A stretch of DNA of 64,000 nucleotides from Candidatus Binatia bacterium (GTDB lineage: Bacteria; Desulfobacterota; Binatia; UBA12015). A program made the translations under genes and the position numbers. Shown in pieces: positions 16,801 to 26,237 of the stretch; positions within the stretch are counted from its first letter, which is position 1; every line of letters starts with the position of its first letter. The stretch is from the NCBI GenBank assembly GCA_029248525.1, contig JAQWJE010000014.1, positions 1 through 64,000 of the forward strand. Direction: 5' to 3'. The notes under the pieces were generated by a model. The model had not been told where the DNA came from. It saw nothing but the letters and a program-made list of their open reading frames with translations, and ran no database searches.

Positions 16801-17695
16801 CCAGGGTGCGCAATTCGGGCACGCATACCCAACGAAAACGACGCGCATAAGGACGGCTGGCTGCGGAAAGTGGAGGGAGACCAGTACCAAATCAAGGAAG
16901 CGAATATCGCGCCTTATCATGTCGATGCGACGCTTCCCGACCATCGGCTGGCGGATAAATGCAGTCTGGTTCCTGCACCTCGTTTGATGCCGACGGATTC
17001 CCGGACGATTGGGGTGGAAACACCCGTTGCGACGAAGCCTCAACAGGAACTGTGGATGAGTCGACGTTGGGAGCCTGCTGTGGGGCAACCGAGAACAAAT
17101 ATTGTTTCGAGGTCGTCCACTTCAGTACCTATGCGATTCTTGATCCGAACTGCGGGCTGACAATCTGGACCGCAGCAAGCTCAAAGTCCTGAAATTGGAA
17201 AAGGAGGTCGGCCAGCAGAAAATCGTCTTCTCGACGGAATTCACAGTTCCGATCGATGATACCAGCGGCGAGCCCGATCCGGCCATCGACCCGCTGAACA
17301 ATGGATTCCGGATCGCGTTGGTTGATGAAGACGAGGTTGCCGCGCCCACTCTCTGGTCCGGTAGCGTGGAAGGCGGAGCCTATGACAAGGCCACCAAGAC
17401 GGGGTGGAAGGTGAACAAGGCCGGCACGACCTGGACCTTCAAGGGGCGGGACCGCGAGGACGGGATTATCAAGGTGGTTGTAAAGACCCTCTACCGCAAG
17501 GAGCCCGGTCTTGTGAAGGTGAAGGTAGTGGCGAAAAATGCCGCCGTGGCGGGGGTGGACGGGCCCGTGCAGGGGGAGATCAGCCTCCATCCGGCGGGCT
17601 TCTGTGATCGATGTGCGCAGACGGCCTTCAGTGTGCCGCCAGCTGCGGAATTCTGCGTGGCGAACGGGGCTGGCACGGGTTTGATCTGTCGCTAA
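16801..17695 (+). pseudogene. Frameshifted paralogue of the C-terminal part of the upstream secreted protein
   Basis: Three pieces in three frames line up with the end of the 13455-16589 protein. Frame 1 (to about 16960) is short and weakly similar. Frame 3 (16959-17192) reads CTSFDADGFPDDWGG, then LGACCGATENKYCFEVVHFSTYA, against VDADGFPLDWG and LRACCDMARNFYAFETSHFSSYA upstream. Frame 2 (about 17160-17695) reads QQKIVFSTEFTVPIDD, then GWKVNKAGTTWTFKGRD, and ends FCVANGAGTGLICR, against the GWKAIRGGFKWASK and TMTCR region. At least two indels are needed, near 16960 and 17158. No signal peptide or repeat region is present, so this is a truncated duplicate. Confidence 0.75.
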
Positions 17696-17838
17696 GCCAT
17701 GGATCCGGTGCGCCAGACCATAGACTCGTTTCGCCTGCTCGAGTGCGGGAGTGCCGAAGTCTCGGCTCAGCACGTTGAAGTTGATCAATCGCGTTTTTAT
17801 TGACGGATCAATGGCCAAAAGGCAAAACAGGATTTCTT

Positions 17839-20703
17839 ATGTCGACTTATTCCTATCTGCGAAATCTCCTTATCGTTATGCTGGTATGCTCTGCGGTGCC
17901 GAGCTCGGCCCAGATTTGCGCCGGTGATCCCTGCGTTGTCAGCGGGGAGCATCGTGTTGCGGCAGGCGAGATTCTGGATCTGGGCGATTCGGTGACCTTG
18001 AGGATCGCTTCCGATGCCAGAATTATTCTCGAATTCGGCGGCAGCGAACCGGCCACGATTCGAGCAGGGAGCATTCTGGTGGACGCGGGTGCTCGTTTTT
18101 TGATGGAACCCTCAACGATAGTTCAGGCCCGCAGGCAGTGGGTGTCGGACTTGCATCTTTCCGCAACCAACGCGATCCAGATCGGCGCGCCGTCCGGGCC
18201 ACCGGTAATGGGCCTGCGGGGGCCCTCGCTGAAGCTAACGGCAGGCGGGGATTTGAGCGTTCTGGGGCCTTTTGAATTGCGGGGAGTGGAGACGGATGCA
18301 GGAAGTCTCGATGCGGTTGCCGGTGGGAATCTTCAGATCATTGGCTCGCTCGATCTCTCGGCCGATGGGAAACCCCAGGGGCTTGAGTTTGCCCCAGAAA
18401 GCGGTGGTCTGACTCTGGATGCTGGCGGCTTCGTGTCCGTACCCGGCGATCTCCATCTCGGCAGCGTTGATGGGTCCGCTGGAACCCTCGACGTCGAGGC
18501 CGGGGGCAATATCCAGATTTCAGGCGCAATTTCGATTGCAGGCGGGAAGAAAGACGAGGGCGATGGGGGTGCTATTTTCCTGCATTCACTCGGTGGAGAC
18601 ATCCGCCTTGCCGGCAGCATTACGGGATCGCCGGGTAGCAGCGCCGAGGACTGCGGAAGTGCGGTCGAAATCGAGCTCAACGCCTCTCCTTTCGCGAACA
18701 TCGATTTATGCAGTCGCAGTCGGGCAAAGGGGCCAGGCAACATTTACCTGGACGGAGTCCTGAACGTACCGGGGGATGGAAGTGCGGAATGTGAAGGCGC
18801 CTCGGTATCGGCCTGCGCGGGGGGCCGGATCGAGCAGGGACCGCTGGGCGAATTGCACGCGAGTTCCAAGCGTGGCGTGGGCGGAAGTCTGACGATGCAG
18901 GCGGCGGGTGGGATCCTGCTCGGAGCGGTGGATCTTTCCTCGGCCAATGGCACCGGCGGCTTTGTCGATACCATCGCGACTTCCGGTGAGATTCGGTTTG
19001 CCGGAGATCTGGACACCAGTGGGAAGCGGTCGCAATTCGATTTTGGTGGTATCATCTACGCGACTGCTTGCCGCATAGCGATAGAACCCGAGAGCGAATT
19101 ACTGGCAGGTGGCAGCACGAACGGTTGTTTTCCGTCAGATCCCGACTGCCCAAAAATCTTCGCCGTAGCCAACCTTGCTGCGGGAGATCAACTTCGCGTC
19201 GGGGGCCGGGTAGCAGCAGGCCATGCGGTTCGGCTGGCGACGAGCGGTCTTGCTCCCGAAATCACCGGATCGGTTTCCCCAACTCCGGAGATATCCGTGC
19301 TGCCGGATTTACCGACCTGCGGCGATCTGCCTGGGGAGTGCGGCGACGGAACCCTCGATCCTGAAGAGATCTGTGACGATGGCAATACATTGGACTGCGA
19401 CGGTTGCCGTGGGGATTGCCGCGCGACGGATGCAGTCTGTGGCGATTCGATTCTCGAATGCGACGAACAGTGCGACGATGGAAATGAGGAAGACGGCGAC
19501 GGCTGCTCGGCGCAATGCCGACTGCCTACGGGGGAGGGCTTGCGCATACCTGGACCGATCGCGCGAAGCGGCTGTCTCGCCGCCTGGAACCTCCGGGGCA
19601 ATTCTCTAAGCGTGGTCGGGTCGGGTGTGGCCTCTCGACGCCAATTCTGCACCGACGGGGATCCGGGTTGTGATCAGGATGGTATAAGCAATGGCCAATG
19701 CGAGGTCGCGGCCGCGGTCTGCTTTGGCTCGGCGGCCCCGGCCTTTCCTCAGTGTGCGGAGGCGCAAGTGGCTCGCGCGACTCTCAAGAGCCCCCGATTC
19801 CCCAAGCGCTCCGGTCTGATTGATGCCAATGCGATCACGATCAGCGATGCTTTCAAGGACACCGGAGTGACGGTCTTTGCGGGCACTCGCGAGCTCCATT
19901 CTGGAACTTCGATCGCGTCAGGCACGTGTACGAGCGAATTTTCCTTGGAGATTGCAGCCGGCCGCCGCGCCCGTTTCGACATCGGGGCACGGACCGGACC
20001 TGGCGATCGTCGCAAGATGGTGCGCAATCCACTCGATATAGAATGCGTCGTCAACACAGCTAGTTGCGGCAACGGACAGATCGAAACCGGCGAATCCTGC
20101 GATGACGGGAACACAGCGAACTGCGACGGATGCTCCTCTCGCTGTGTCCAGGAGGCCTGCGGGAACGGAATTCTCGAGTGTACCGAAGAATGTGAATCGG
20201 GAACGGGCGATGACGGCCGATGCTCCGATACCTGCCTACTTGAAGCTCCAGCAGTGCGTATTCCAGGAGGTCTTCGCCGAACCGATTGTCGTTTGAGTTG
20301 GGCGCTTGAGCATGGGGCCGAGGCGATTGCCATGGACCGCTCCGGGATTCCCTCGCGAGTGCAGGAATGCACGGACGGTGATCCGGAATGCGATTTCGAT
20401 GCGGCCTCAGGCGTCTGTGGCTTCCGTGTCTGGGCATGTCTGGGTGAGGCGGACGAGCGGATTTCATGCGCGGCCGAGGAAATTGACGGGGTTCGCGCCC
20501 TGGGGTCCTGGAGACAGCCGGCAACTCTGAAGATCGCCGGCGTGCTCGCCGGGCTGGAGTTCCCCCTCGAGCCGGGTGGAGAGTGCACGCGAATGGCAAC
20601 GATCCCTGTTCCTGCCGGTGGCAGGCCTGCATTGGTTGGTGCGCGTGCCCAAGCTGGTAGTGGCGGTGATCGGGACCGTATACGACTCAGCTGCCGTCCC
20701 TAG
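17839..20703 (+). CDS. Large secreted protein with DUF4215 Cys-rich repeats and a duplicated module
   Basis: 954 residues from the ATG at 17839. The signal peptide is LLIVMLVCSAVPSSAQ. Residues about 20-490 are Gly-rich beta-helix-like sequence with repeated VxAGGNIQIxG elements, as in filamentous adhesins. Then come two copies of a larger unit: a pair of DUF4215 (myxococcal Cys-rich) repeats (CGDGTLDPEEICDDGN and CGDSILECDEQCDDGN; later CGNGQIETGESCDDGN and CGNGILECTEEC), each followed by about 150 residues with RIPG, CTDGDPxCD and paired Cys. The protein ends LSCRP, close to the CR endings of the two upstream relatives. Probably a surface or released structural protein. Confidence 0.85.
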   Translation: MSTYSYLRNLLIVMLVCSAVPSSAQICAGDPCVVSGEHRVAAGEILDLGDSVTLRIASDARIILEFGGSEPATIRAGSILVDAGARFLMEPSTIVQARRQWVSDLHLSATNAIQIGAPSGPPVMGLRGPSLKLTAGGDLSVLGPFELRGVETDAGSLDAVAGGNLQIIGSLDLSADGKPQGLEFAPESGGLTLDAGGFVSVPGDLHLGSVDGSAGTLDVEAGGNIQISGAISIAGGKKDEGDGGAIFLHSLGGDIRLAGSITGSPGSSAEDCGSAVEIELNASPFANIDLCSRSRAKGPGNIYLDGVLNVPGDGSAECEGASVSACAGGRIEQGPLGELHASSKRGVGGSLTMQAAGGILLGAVDLSSANGTGGFVDTIATSGEIRFAGDLDTSGKRSQFDFGGIIYATACRIAIEPESELLAGGSTNGCFPSDPDCPKIFAVANLAAGDQLRVGGRVAAGHAVRLATSGLAPEITGSVSPTPEISVLPDLPTCGDLPGECGDGTLDPEEICDDGNTLDCDGCRGDCRATDAVCGDSILECDEQCDDGNEEDGDGCSAQCRLPTGEGLRIPGPIARSGCLAAWNLRGNSLSVVGSGVASRRQFCTDGDPGCDQDGISNGQCEVAAAVCFGSAAPAFPQCAEAQVARATLKSPRFPKRSGLIDANAITISDAFKDTGVTVFAGTRELHSGTSIASGTCTSEFSLEIAAGRRARFDIGARTGPGDRRKMVRNPLDIECVVNTASCGNGQIETGESCDDGNTANCDGCSSRCVQEACGNGILECTEECESGTGDDGRCSDTCLLEAPAVRIPGGLRRTDCRLSWALEHGAEAIAMDRSGIPSRVQECTDGDPECDFDAASGVCGFRVWACLGEADERISCAAEEIDGVRALGSWRQPATLKIAGVLAGLEFPLEPGGECTRMATIPVPAGGRPALVGARAQAGSGGDRDRIRLSCRP

Positions 20704-20930
20704 GTCGGCGCCGCCCCTGTTGGATGCCCCTCTGGCCGCTAAATGCGGGGCTCTTCGTTGCGAGTTTGACGAAGGGCGGCAGATTGCGCCAGAAGGAGCC
20801 CTAATGGCCTCGCTGGTCTGGTGAGATTAGCTCGTAGACGTAATCTCGGGCATCGACGGTGCCCGTGGCCCTGTTCGCGACCATGACCAAGCAACAATGC
20901 AAAACGCCTAGCGCTGGACGGAGAGTAACT

Positions 20931-22637
20931 GTGGCAAAAGACCCCCTGACCGATAGCCTGGCGGAAGATCTGCCGCCCTATGAGCCCCAGCGCATCATCG
21001 ATGCCTCATTCCCCGAGCGGATTCGATTGGCCTGCACCACGTGGGCGGACTCGAGTCCGAACCGGCCGAGCGTAATGGCGCTTTACTGGGGCAAATACTT
21101 CATCGGCCTGATCGGGATCTGGGCCTTTTGGTGCAGCTTCAACGTTGGCTACCCCGGATTCCTTCAGTTCGGGGAATGGGCGTTTACGGCCGAGGCCTTC
21201 AAGAAGGCGATCGTCTGGTCGATGACCTGGGAGCTTTTGGGGTTCGGGTGCGGTTGGGGGCCGATGAATGCGCGTTTCGACAAGTTTTTCGGTGGCTATC
21301 GCCATTTCGCACGCCCCGGCACCATCAAGCTGCCGCTATTTCGCGGGGCACCGCTGATTGGTGGCGACACGCGGAACTATATCGATGTGATCGCCTATGT
21401 TCTGGCGCAGCTTTCTCTGTTTCGGGTGCTCTTTGCCCCTGAGGTCACACCCGCTTTGCTGCTTCCCTGTTTCGTGCTCGTCGCCCTGAACGGAGTGCTC
21501 GACAAGACGCTCTTTCTCGCCGCCCGCTACGAACACTATTGGGTCGTGATGGGCGCGATGATCTTTGCCGCCGCCAATGATCTCTGGATTGCCGGTGCGA
21601 TGCTGACCTGGTCATTCATCTGGATCTGGGCTGCGGTATCGAAGTGGAACGGCCACTTCCCCTCGGTGATCATGTTCATGATGAACAACGGTCCTTTTTT
21701 TCCGAAAGTCCTGAAGAAGCGGCTTTTCCGGAATTTTCCCGACGATCTCCGTCCCTCTGCGATGGCCAAGAAAATCGCAATCTTCGGCCATATCTCCGAA
21801 ATCGCGATTCCCTTCATCCTTCTTGCCGCGGCGCTTACCGGAAGCACTGAGCTGCTGCTCGCCGGTTGCATTCTCTTGACCGGCTTCCACGGATTCATCG
21901 GCCTGAACAACCCCAATGGGATGCCGGTGGAGTGGAACATCCTCATGATCTATGGCGGTTGGTTTCTCTTCTGGTTCCACCCCGAAATGTCGGTACTGGA
22001 CATGAGTGGGATGCCGCTGCTGCTGGCGGTGATGCTTTTCTCGCTGGCGGTGGTGCCGGCATATGGCAATCTGGTGCCCTCGCGCGTCTCGTTCCTGCCC
22101 TCGATGCGCTATTACGCTGGCAACTGGGCGTATAATGTCTGGCTCTTTCGGAAGAATGGATCGGTCGAGAAGCTGAAAAAGCTCAAGAAGGTCGGCGGCA
22201 CGGTCAACGACCAACTGGCCGATCTGCTCGAAGACCCCAAGGAATTTGAAGTCGCCAAGGTGATGATGGGCGTGAGCAGGTTCATGCATTTCGAAGGCCG
22301 TCCGCTTTTCGAGGCGCTGCCTGTCGCGGTGGACCAGATCGACGAATACGAATGGTACGAGGGCGAGGTTCTCGGCGGCACGATTCTCGGTTGGAACTTC
22401 GGTGATGGCCACCTGAACGGCCATCAATTGGTCCGCGCTATCCAGCCCCTCTGCGAATTTGAGGAAGGCGAACTCCGGGTCATTTCCGTCGAAGGTCAGC
22501 CGCTCTTCGGTGAGACGATGCACTGGACCGTCTACGACGCCGCCTCCGGCGAGGTCGCAAACGGCGAGACCCAGATGTCCGATTATGAAGAGCACCAGCC
22601 CTGGCCCGTCGGGGACGTGGCCAAGGCTCTGGAGTAG
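20931..22637 (+). CDS. DUF3556 integral membrane protein
   Basis: 568 residues from the GTG at 20931, which has a GGAGAG site just upstream; ATG 20883 and GTG 20859 are alternatives. The sequence matches the DUF3556 family: FNVGYPGFLQFGEWAFTAEAF, then ELLGFGCGWGPMNARF, then RPGTIKLPLF, then PSVIMFMMNNGPFFPK, then LKKRLFRNFPDDLRPS. About nine hydrophobic helices occupy residues 50-410, and the last 150 residues are soluble. The family is known mainly from mycobacteria and related actinobacteria and has no assigned function; the layout resembles vitamin-K-carboxylase/HTTM-type membrane proteins. Convergent with the small Cys-rich gene, 6 bp apart. Confidence 0.8.
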   Translation: MAKDPLTDSLAEDLPPYEPQRIIDASFPERIRLACTTWADSSPNRPSVMALYWGKYFIGLIGIWAFWCSFNVGYPGFLQFGEWAFTAEAFKKAIVWSMTWELLGFGCGWGPMNARFDKFFGGYRHFARPGTIKLPLFRGAPLIGGDTRNYIDVIAYVLAQLSLFRVLFAPEVTPALLLPCFVLVALNGVLDKTLFLAARYEHYWVVMGAMIFAAANDLWIAGAMLTWSFIWIWAAVSKWNGHFPSVIMFMMNNGPFFPKVLKKRLFRNFPDDLRPSAMAKKIAIFGHISEIAIPFILLAAALTGSTELLLAGCILLTGFHGFIGLNNPNGMPVEWNILMIYGGWFLFWFHPEMSVLDMSGMPLLLAVMLFSLAVVPAYGNLVPSRVSFLPSMRYYAGNWAYNVWLFRKNGSVEKLKKLKKVGGTVNDQLADLLEDPKEFEVAKVMMGVSRFMHFEGRPLFEALPVAVDQIDEYEWYEGEVLGGTILGWNFGDGHLNGHQLVRAIQPLCEFEEGELRVISVEGQPLFGETMHWTVYDAASGEVANGETQMSDYEEHQPWPVGDVAKALE

Positions 22638-22643
22638 TCGCGC

Positions 22644-23000
22644 CTAGCCCTGCAAGCAGAGACGCTGGTAGCGTCGCATCAAGTTGAACGCGGAAGAAGA
22701 TCGGCGATCGAGGCGAGTCACGCGGGCTGCAGCTTCATCGTAGGCCTTCCCACCAGCTTCTGTGGCAGCGCATCCGGACGACTCCCGGGTCACCTTGGTC
22801 CAGCCCGCGGCGTCGAGTCCGTCGACACCGCAGGCACCCGCCCGATCACAATCAACCTTTTCAGCAGGAACGCACCTGCCATCTTCCCATACGCGACTGG
22901 AAGCCTCGCAATCAGCCTTTGTCCCCGCCGCTGCGTTTGCCCGCGCCTCGGTCAGGCCAAGGGCCAGCAACATTCCCAGAACGACTATTGAGTACTTCAT
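22644..23000 (-). CDS. Small secreted Cys-rich protein, unknown
   Basis: 118 residues. MKYSIVVLGMLLALGLTEARANA is a clear Sec signal peptide. The mature protein has seven Cys (CEAS, RCVP, VDCDR, ACG, GCAA, LCLQG), compatible with disulphide bonding in the periplasm. No known family recognised. Confidence 0.65.
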   Translation of the reverse strand: MKYSIVVLGMLLALGLTEARANAAAGTKADCEASSRVWEDGRCVPAEKVDCDRAGACGVDGLDAAGWTKVTRESSGCAATEAGGKAYDEAAARVTRLDRRSSSAFNLMRRYQRLCLQG

Positions 23001-23204
23001 CCGATCCCTCCTTGCTATCTGGCCCCGACGTGGGCGGCCAGAGTACCCGCTCGCAGCAGGTCCTTCTGGAGGTGCAGACGTTCGACTCCCTCAATGATTA
23101 CCGGATCGCTGAAAAAAAGGAGGGTTTATCTGAAAATGATCTTTTTCGAATTTTCGGATCGCCAACCACCAAGCCCCACCGACTGGTTCGGTGCAATGGC
23201 CGGT

Positions 23205-23630
23205 CTAGGATGAGGCGGGGCGGAAACGCGGCACGGCAAGGTCCTCGCTCATATCTTCCCAGACAACTTCGACGGGCATGCCGATCTCGATCTTCTCCGG
23301 ATCGACGTCCACCAGATTCGACATGATGCGCAAGCCACCGGAGCCTTCGAGGGAGATGACCGCAATTACGGTCGGCAGCGGCTGATCGGGTGCGATGGCG
23401 CGGTGGACGGCCGTGAAGGTGTAGACCTCACCGCGGCCGGTGACTTCCTGCCACTCGGACTCTTCCGAGCGACAGGTCGCACAGACCGGCGAGGGCGGAA
23501 TCCGCGTCGCCCCACAGGCGGTGCAGCGCTGAACGACCAATCGATGTTCGGCGGCATGTTGCCACCAGGGCAGGGTGATATTGTCGGCCATCGGCGACGG
23601 CATTGCATCCGGAAAGAATCTCTCGCTCAT
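23205..23630 (-). CDS. Zn-ribbon/OB-fold (DUF35) acyl-CoA partner protein
   Basis: 141 residues. The N-terminal half holds a rubredoxin-like zinc ribbon, CTACGATRIPPSPVCATC; the C-terminal half is an OB-fold (GRGEVYTFTAVHRA, then LPTVIAVISLEG). This is the DUF35 pair found with non-canonical thiolases. In steroid side-chain degradation the ChsH2 DUF35 domain binds the Ltp2 thiolase-fold protein to make a retro-aldolase. The thiolase-fold gene lies 2 bp upstream on the same strand, so the two proteins very likely form a complex. Confidence 0.85.
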   Translation of the reverse strand: MSERFFPDAMPSPMADNITLPWWQHAAEHRLVVQRCTACGATRIPPSPVCATCRSEESEWQEVTGRGEVYTFTAVHRAIAPDQPLPTVIAVISLEGSGGLRIMSNLVDVDPEKIEIGMPVEVVWEDMSEDLAVPRFRPASS

Positions 23631-23632
23631 TT

Positions 23633-24850
23633 CTATTTCCTTCCCAACAGCACGGCGCTCGAAGGAACGCAGGCACCGCTTGTCACCAGGCAGACCTCGG
23701 CATTGTCGACCGGGCTGGTGCTCTCGCCGCGCAGGGATCTCACGCCCTCGACGACATGGTTGAGTCCGTGGATGTAGGCCTCGCTGAGGCTGCCGCCGTG
23801 AGTATTGGTCGGCAGACTGCCGCCGTCCCAGGCAAGGGCACCCGACTCGATGAAGGGGCCGCCTTCACCACGCTCGCAGAATCCGTAGTCTTCCAGTTGC
23901 ATGACTACGCAGCCTGTAAAGTGATCATAGATCTGGGCCACATCGACGTCCTTGGGCTGCAGGCCGGCCTTGCCCCAGAGACGACCGGCCATCTCTTCGC
24001 AGGCACCGGTAGCATAAATCTCGTCGGCGACATTGGCGTTGGTAAACGGGCCGAAGGCAAATCCCTCGGGCGCGCCTTGCTCACTTGCGAGGATCTCCAC
24101 GCGAGCCGCTCTGAGGTCGCGGGCACGTTCCTCGGTCGTGACCACCACCGCACACGCACCGTCGCTCTCGAGACAGCAATCGAAGAGCCGGTGCGGATCA
24201 GCGATCATCGGGGAGGCAAAATAATCATCGATATTCATCGGCTTGTGCCCCATCACGGCTCGCGGATTGCGACTGGCATGCTCGCGGAACGTTACAGCGA
24301 GCTGTCCGAGGTGTTCCGGGCGGGTGCCGTAGAGGTGCATATGACGACGAGTCGGCAAGGCATAGGCAGCGGCGGCCATGAGCATTCCGTAGGGCATCGC
24401 GAAGCCCATCGATGCGGCCATGGGATTCTGGGCCTGCGTCACGGTGGGCGTCGGCGTCTGGGCGCCCCAATCGTCCACGCCAGCGTTACCGAAACGGAAG
24501 AACTGCCCCTGACACAGAGAGCGGTAAACAACCACAACCTCCGCCTGTCCGGTTTCGACCGCCATGGCAGCGTTGCCGACGGCCGCGCAGCCACCGCCGC
24601 CACCCGGGAGCCAGACCATGTTGGCGTAGCGCAAAGTCGGAAGACCGAGTTCAGCGGCTAGAAAGACGGCCTCATTTCGATCCTCGGCGAACGAGGACAT
24701 CCCGTCGACGTCGTCGATGGTCAAGCCAGCATCGTCAACGGCATTCAGGATGGCCCGAATGGCTAAAGTGTGTTCGGGGGTATCGGTGATCTTGCCCCAA
24801 CGGGCGTATTGCGTTTCTCCGACTCCCACGATGTGCGCTCGGCGACTCAT
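23633..24850 (-). CDS. Thiolase-fold lipid-transfer/SCP2-type protein (Ltp2-like)
   Basis: 405 residues from the ATG at 24850, preceded by AGGAGAG. Thiolase fold: AHIVGVGETQYARWG at the start, LPGGGGGCAAVGNAAMAVETG around the canonical nucleophile region, YDHFTGCVVMQLEDYGFC, and NTHGGSLSEAYIHGLNHVVE near the end. The residues differ from biosynthetic or degradative thiolases (no CxH/GHP pair) and match the Ltp2/SCP-x group that works with DUF35 proteins as retro-aldolase. Likely role: C-C cleavage of a 3-hydroxyacyl-CoA with a branched or cyclic acyl group. Confidence 0.8.
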   Translation of the reverse strand: MSRRAHIVGVGETQYARWGKITDTPEHTLAIRAILNAVDDAGLTIDDVDGMSSFAEDRNEAVFLAAELGLPTLRYANMVWLPGGGGGCAAVGNAAMAVETGQAEVVVVYRSLCQGQFFRFGNAGVDDWGAQTPTPTVTQAQNPMAASMGFAMPYGMLMAAAAYALPTRRHMHLYGTRPEHLGQLAVTFREHASRNPRAVMGHKPMNIDDYFASPMIADPHRLFDCCLESDGACAVVVTTEERARDLRAARVEILASEQGAPEGFAFGPFTNANVADEIYATGACEEMAGRLWGKAGLQPKDVDVAQIYDHFTGCVVMQLEDYGFCERGEGGPFIESGALAWDGGSLPTNTHGGSLSEAYIHGLNHVVEGVRSLRGESTSPVDNAEVCLVTSGACVPSSAVLLGRK

Positions 24851-25154
24851 GCTGCTTGCTCTCCTTTCAATCTGCTCGGCCGCGGCAGGCCGAGGGTCGT
24901 CCGACGCCCGGAGAGCTCCCTGTGAACACCCGGATCCATTTGGCAACGACGCCTGATGATGCAACCGCAAGGCACTCAATAGACCCGTCCGGGCGAACGA
25001 TCAAGCGACATCGCGCCGTTCGGCCGCCTGAAGCTCGCCAAACCAGCATGGAATCCAGGCAGCCTCGCAGTTGACGGCCGGAAGCGAATTGGGGCAGAAA
25101 TATCCTCGATGTCGGCGGTCATGGTCGGCCCGTGTTTCAACTCAGGAGGTCCAG
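24851..25154. other. Divergent intergenic region
   Basis: 304 bp between the thiolase-fold gene (minus) and the dihydrodipicolinate-reductase-like gene (plus). It should carry both promoters. Nothing else is recognised. Confidence 0.4.
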
Positions 25155-26198
25155 ATGCCCTACCGTGTTATCCAATGGTACACCGGCTCCATTGCCAGTG
25201 AGCAGATCCGGCTGATCGCGCAGCATCCCGAACTGACGCTGGTTGGCGCGGTTGTGCATCACGCCGACAAGGTCGGCCGCGACGCAGGCGAGATTGCCGG
25301 CATTGCTCCCCTTGGCGTAAAGGCCGTCGGCAATGGCGAAGAAGCCTTCGGGGTCGATGCCGACGTCGTGCTCTATAATTCACCGTTTGAGCGTTACGAC
25401 GAAATTCTGCAGATTCTGGCTGCGGGCAAGAACGTGATCACGCCAAGTGCCGCTTTCTATCCGAAGAGTCGTCCGGAATTCGCGGATTTGCAGGCGGCAT
25501 GCACGAAGGGGCAATCTTCCCTTCTGGGCACAGGGGTGAACCCCGGCTTCGGAGGTGATCTGTTGCCGCTGGTTGCATCGTCCCTTTGCGCCCGCGTGCG
25601 CGGCGTACATATACGCGAAAACGGCGATCTGCGCGGGTGGGACCCCTTCCTGCTGACGGAGGTGATGCGGTTTGGCCGCCAAGTCGAGGCGCTCGAGGCC
25701 GATCCGGACTACTTTGACTTCATGACCAATTCCTTTCAGCAAGCGTGCCGGATGCTTGCCGAAGCGCTCGCATTCGATGTCGAGTCGGTAGGTACCCGTC
25801 CCGCATTTGCCCGGGCGCGCGAAGATATGCTCGGAGGGCGCGTGAAGGCCGGTACAGTGGGTGGGATCCACCTTCAGGTCTCGGTCATGGCTGCGGGAAA
25901 TGCGGTGGTGACCGAAGACCTGATGTGGCGGGTAGGCGATGCGCTCGACCCCGATTGGTCAGTCGAGCCTCATGCGGGCGTCTGGAAGGTGCATGTCGAT
26001 GGCGATCCGGGGGTACACCTGAACGTGGGGCTCTCGGGCAGCGGCAGCGATGCCGGGGCCGGCACGCTGGGCACAGCCGCACGGATGATCAATTCGATCC
26101 CGGATGTCTGTACCGCGGCACCCGGGCTCCTGACGGTTGCAAACGCGCCCATGCCGCGGTGTTGGAACGTACCCGGTCAGCTCGAGACCGCGACCTGA
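25155..26198 (+). CDS. NAD(P)-dependent dehydrogenase, dihydrodipicolinate-reductase N-terminal family
   Basis: 347 residues; the ATG at 25155 follows a perfect AGGAGGT at 25144-25150. MPYRVIQWYTGSIASEQIRLIAQHPELTLVGAVVH starts a Rossmann fold with the G-x-x-G-like WYTGSIA turn; DVVLYNSPFE and GVNPGFGGDLLPL follow. This matches the 2,4-diaminopentanoate dehydrogenase/DapB N-terminal-like family widespread in actinobacteria and environmental proteobacteria, usually of unknown substrate. Adjacent genes suggest lipid or ketone catabolism. Confidence 0.8.
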   Translation: MPYRVIQWYTGSIASEQIRLIAQHPELTLVGAVVHHADKVGRDAGEIAGIAPLGVKAVGNGEEAFGVDADVVLYNSPFERYDEILQILAAGKNVITPSAAFYPKSRPEFADLQAACTKGQSSLLGTGVNPGFGGDLLPLVASSLCARVRGVHIRENGDLRGWDPFLLTEVMRFGRQVEALEADPDYFDFMTNSFQQACRMLAEALAFDVESVGTRPAFARAREDMLGGRVKAGTVGGIHLQVSVMAAGNAVVTEDLMWRVGDALDPDWSVEPHAGVWKVHVDGDPGVHLNVGLSGSGSDAGAGTLGTAARMINSIPDVCTAAPGLLTVANAPMPRCWNVPGQLETAT

Positions 26199-26237
26199 CG
26201 TTCGCCAACGGGCACTGTGGTATGGCATAGCAGGGCC

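Noticed and set aside
17697-17818. Minus-strand peptide TRLINFNVLSRDFGTPALEQ, looks protein-like
   Set aside because: Only about 40 residues, no motif, and it continues into antisense of the broken paralogue; not enough to call a gene remnant.
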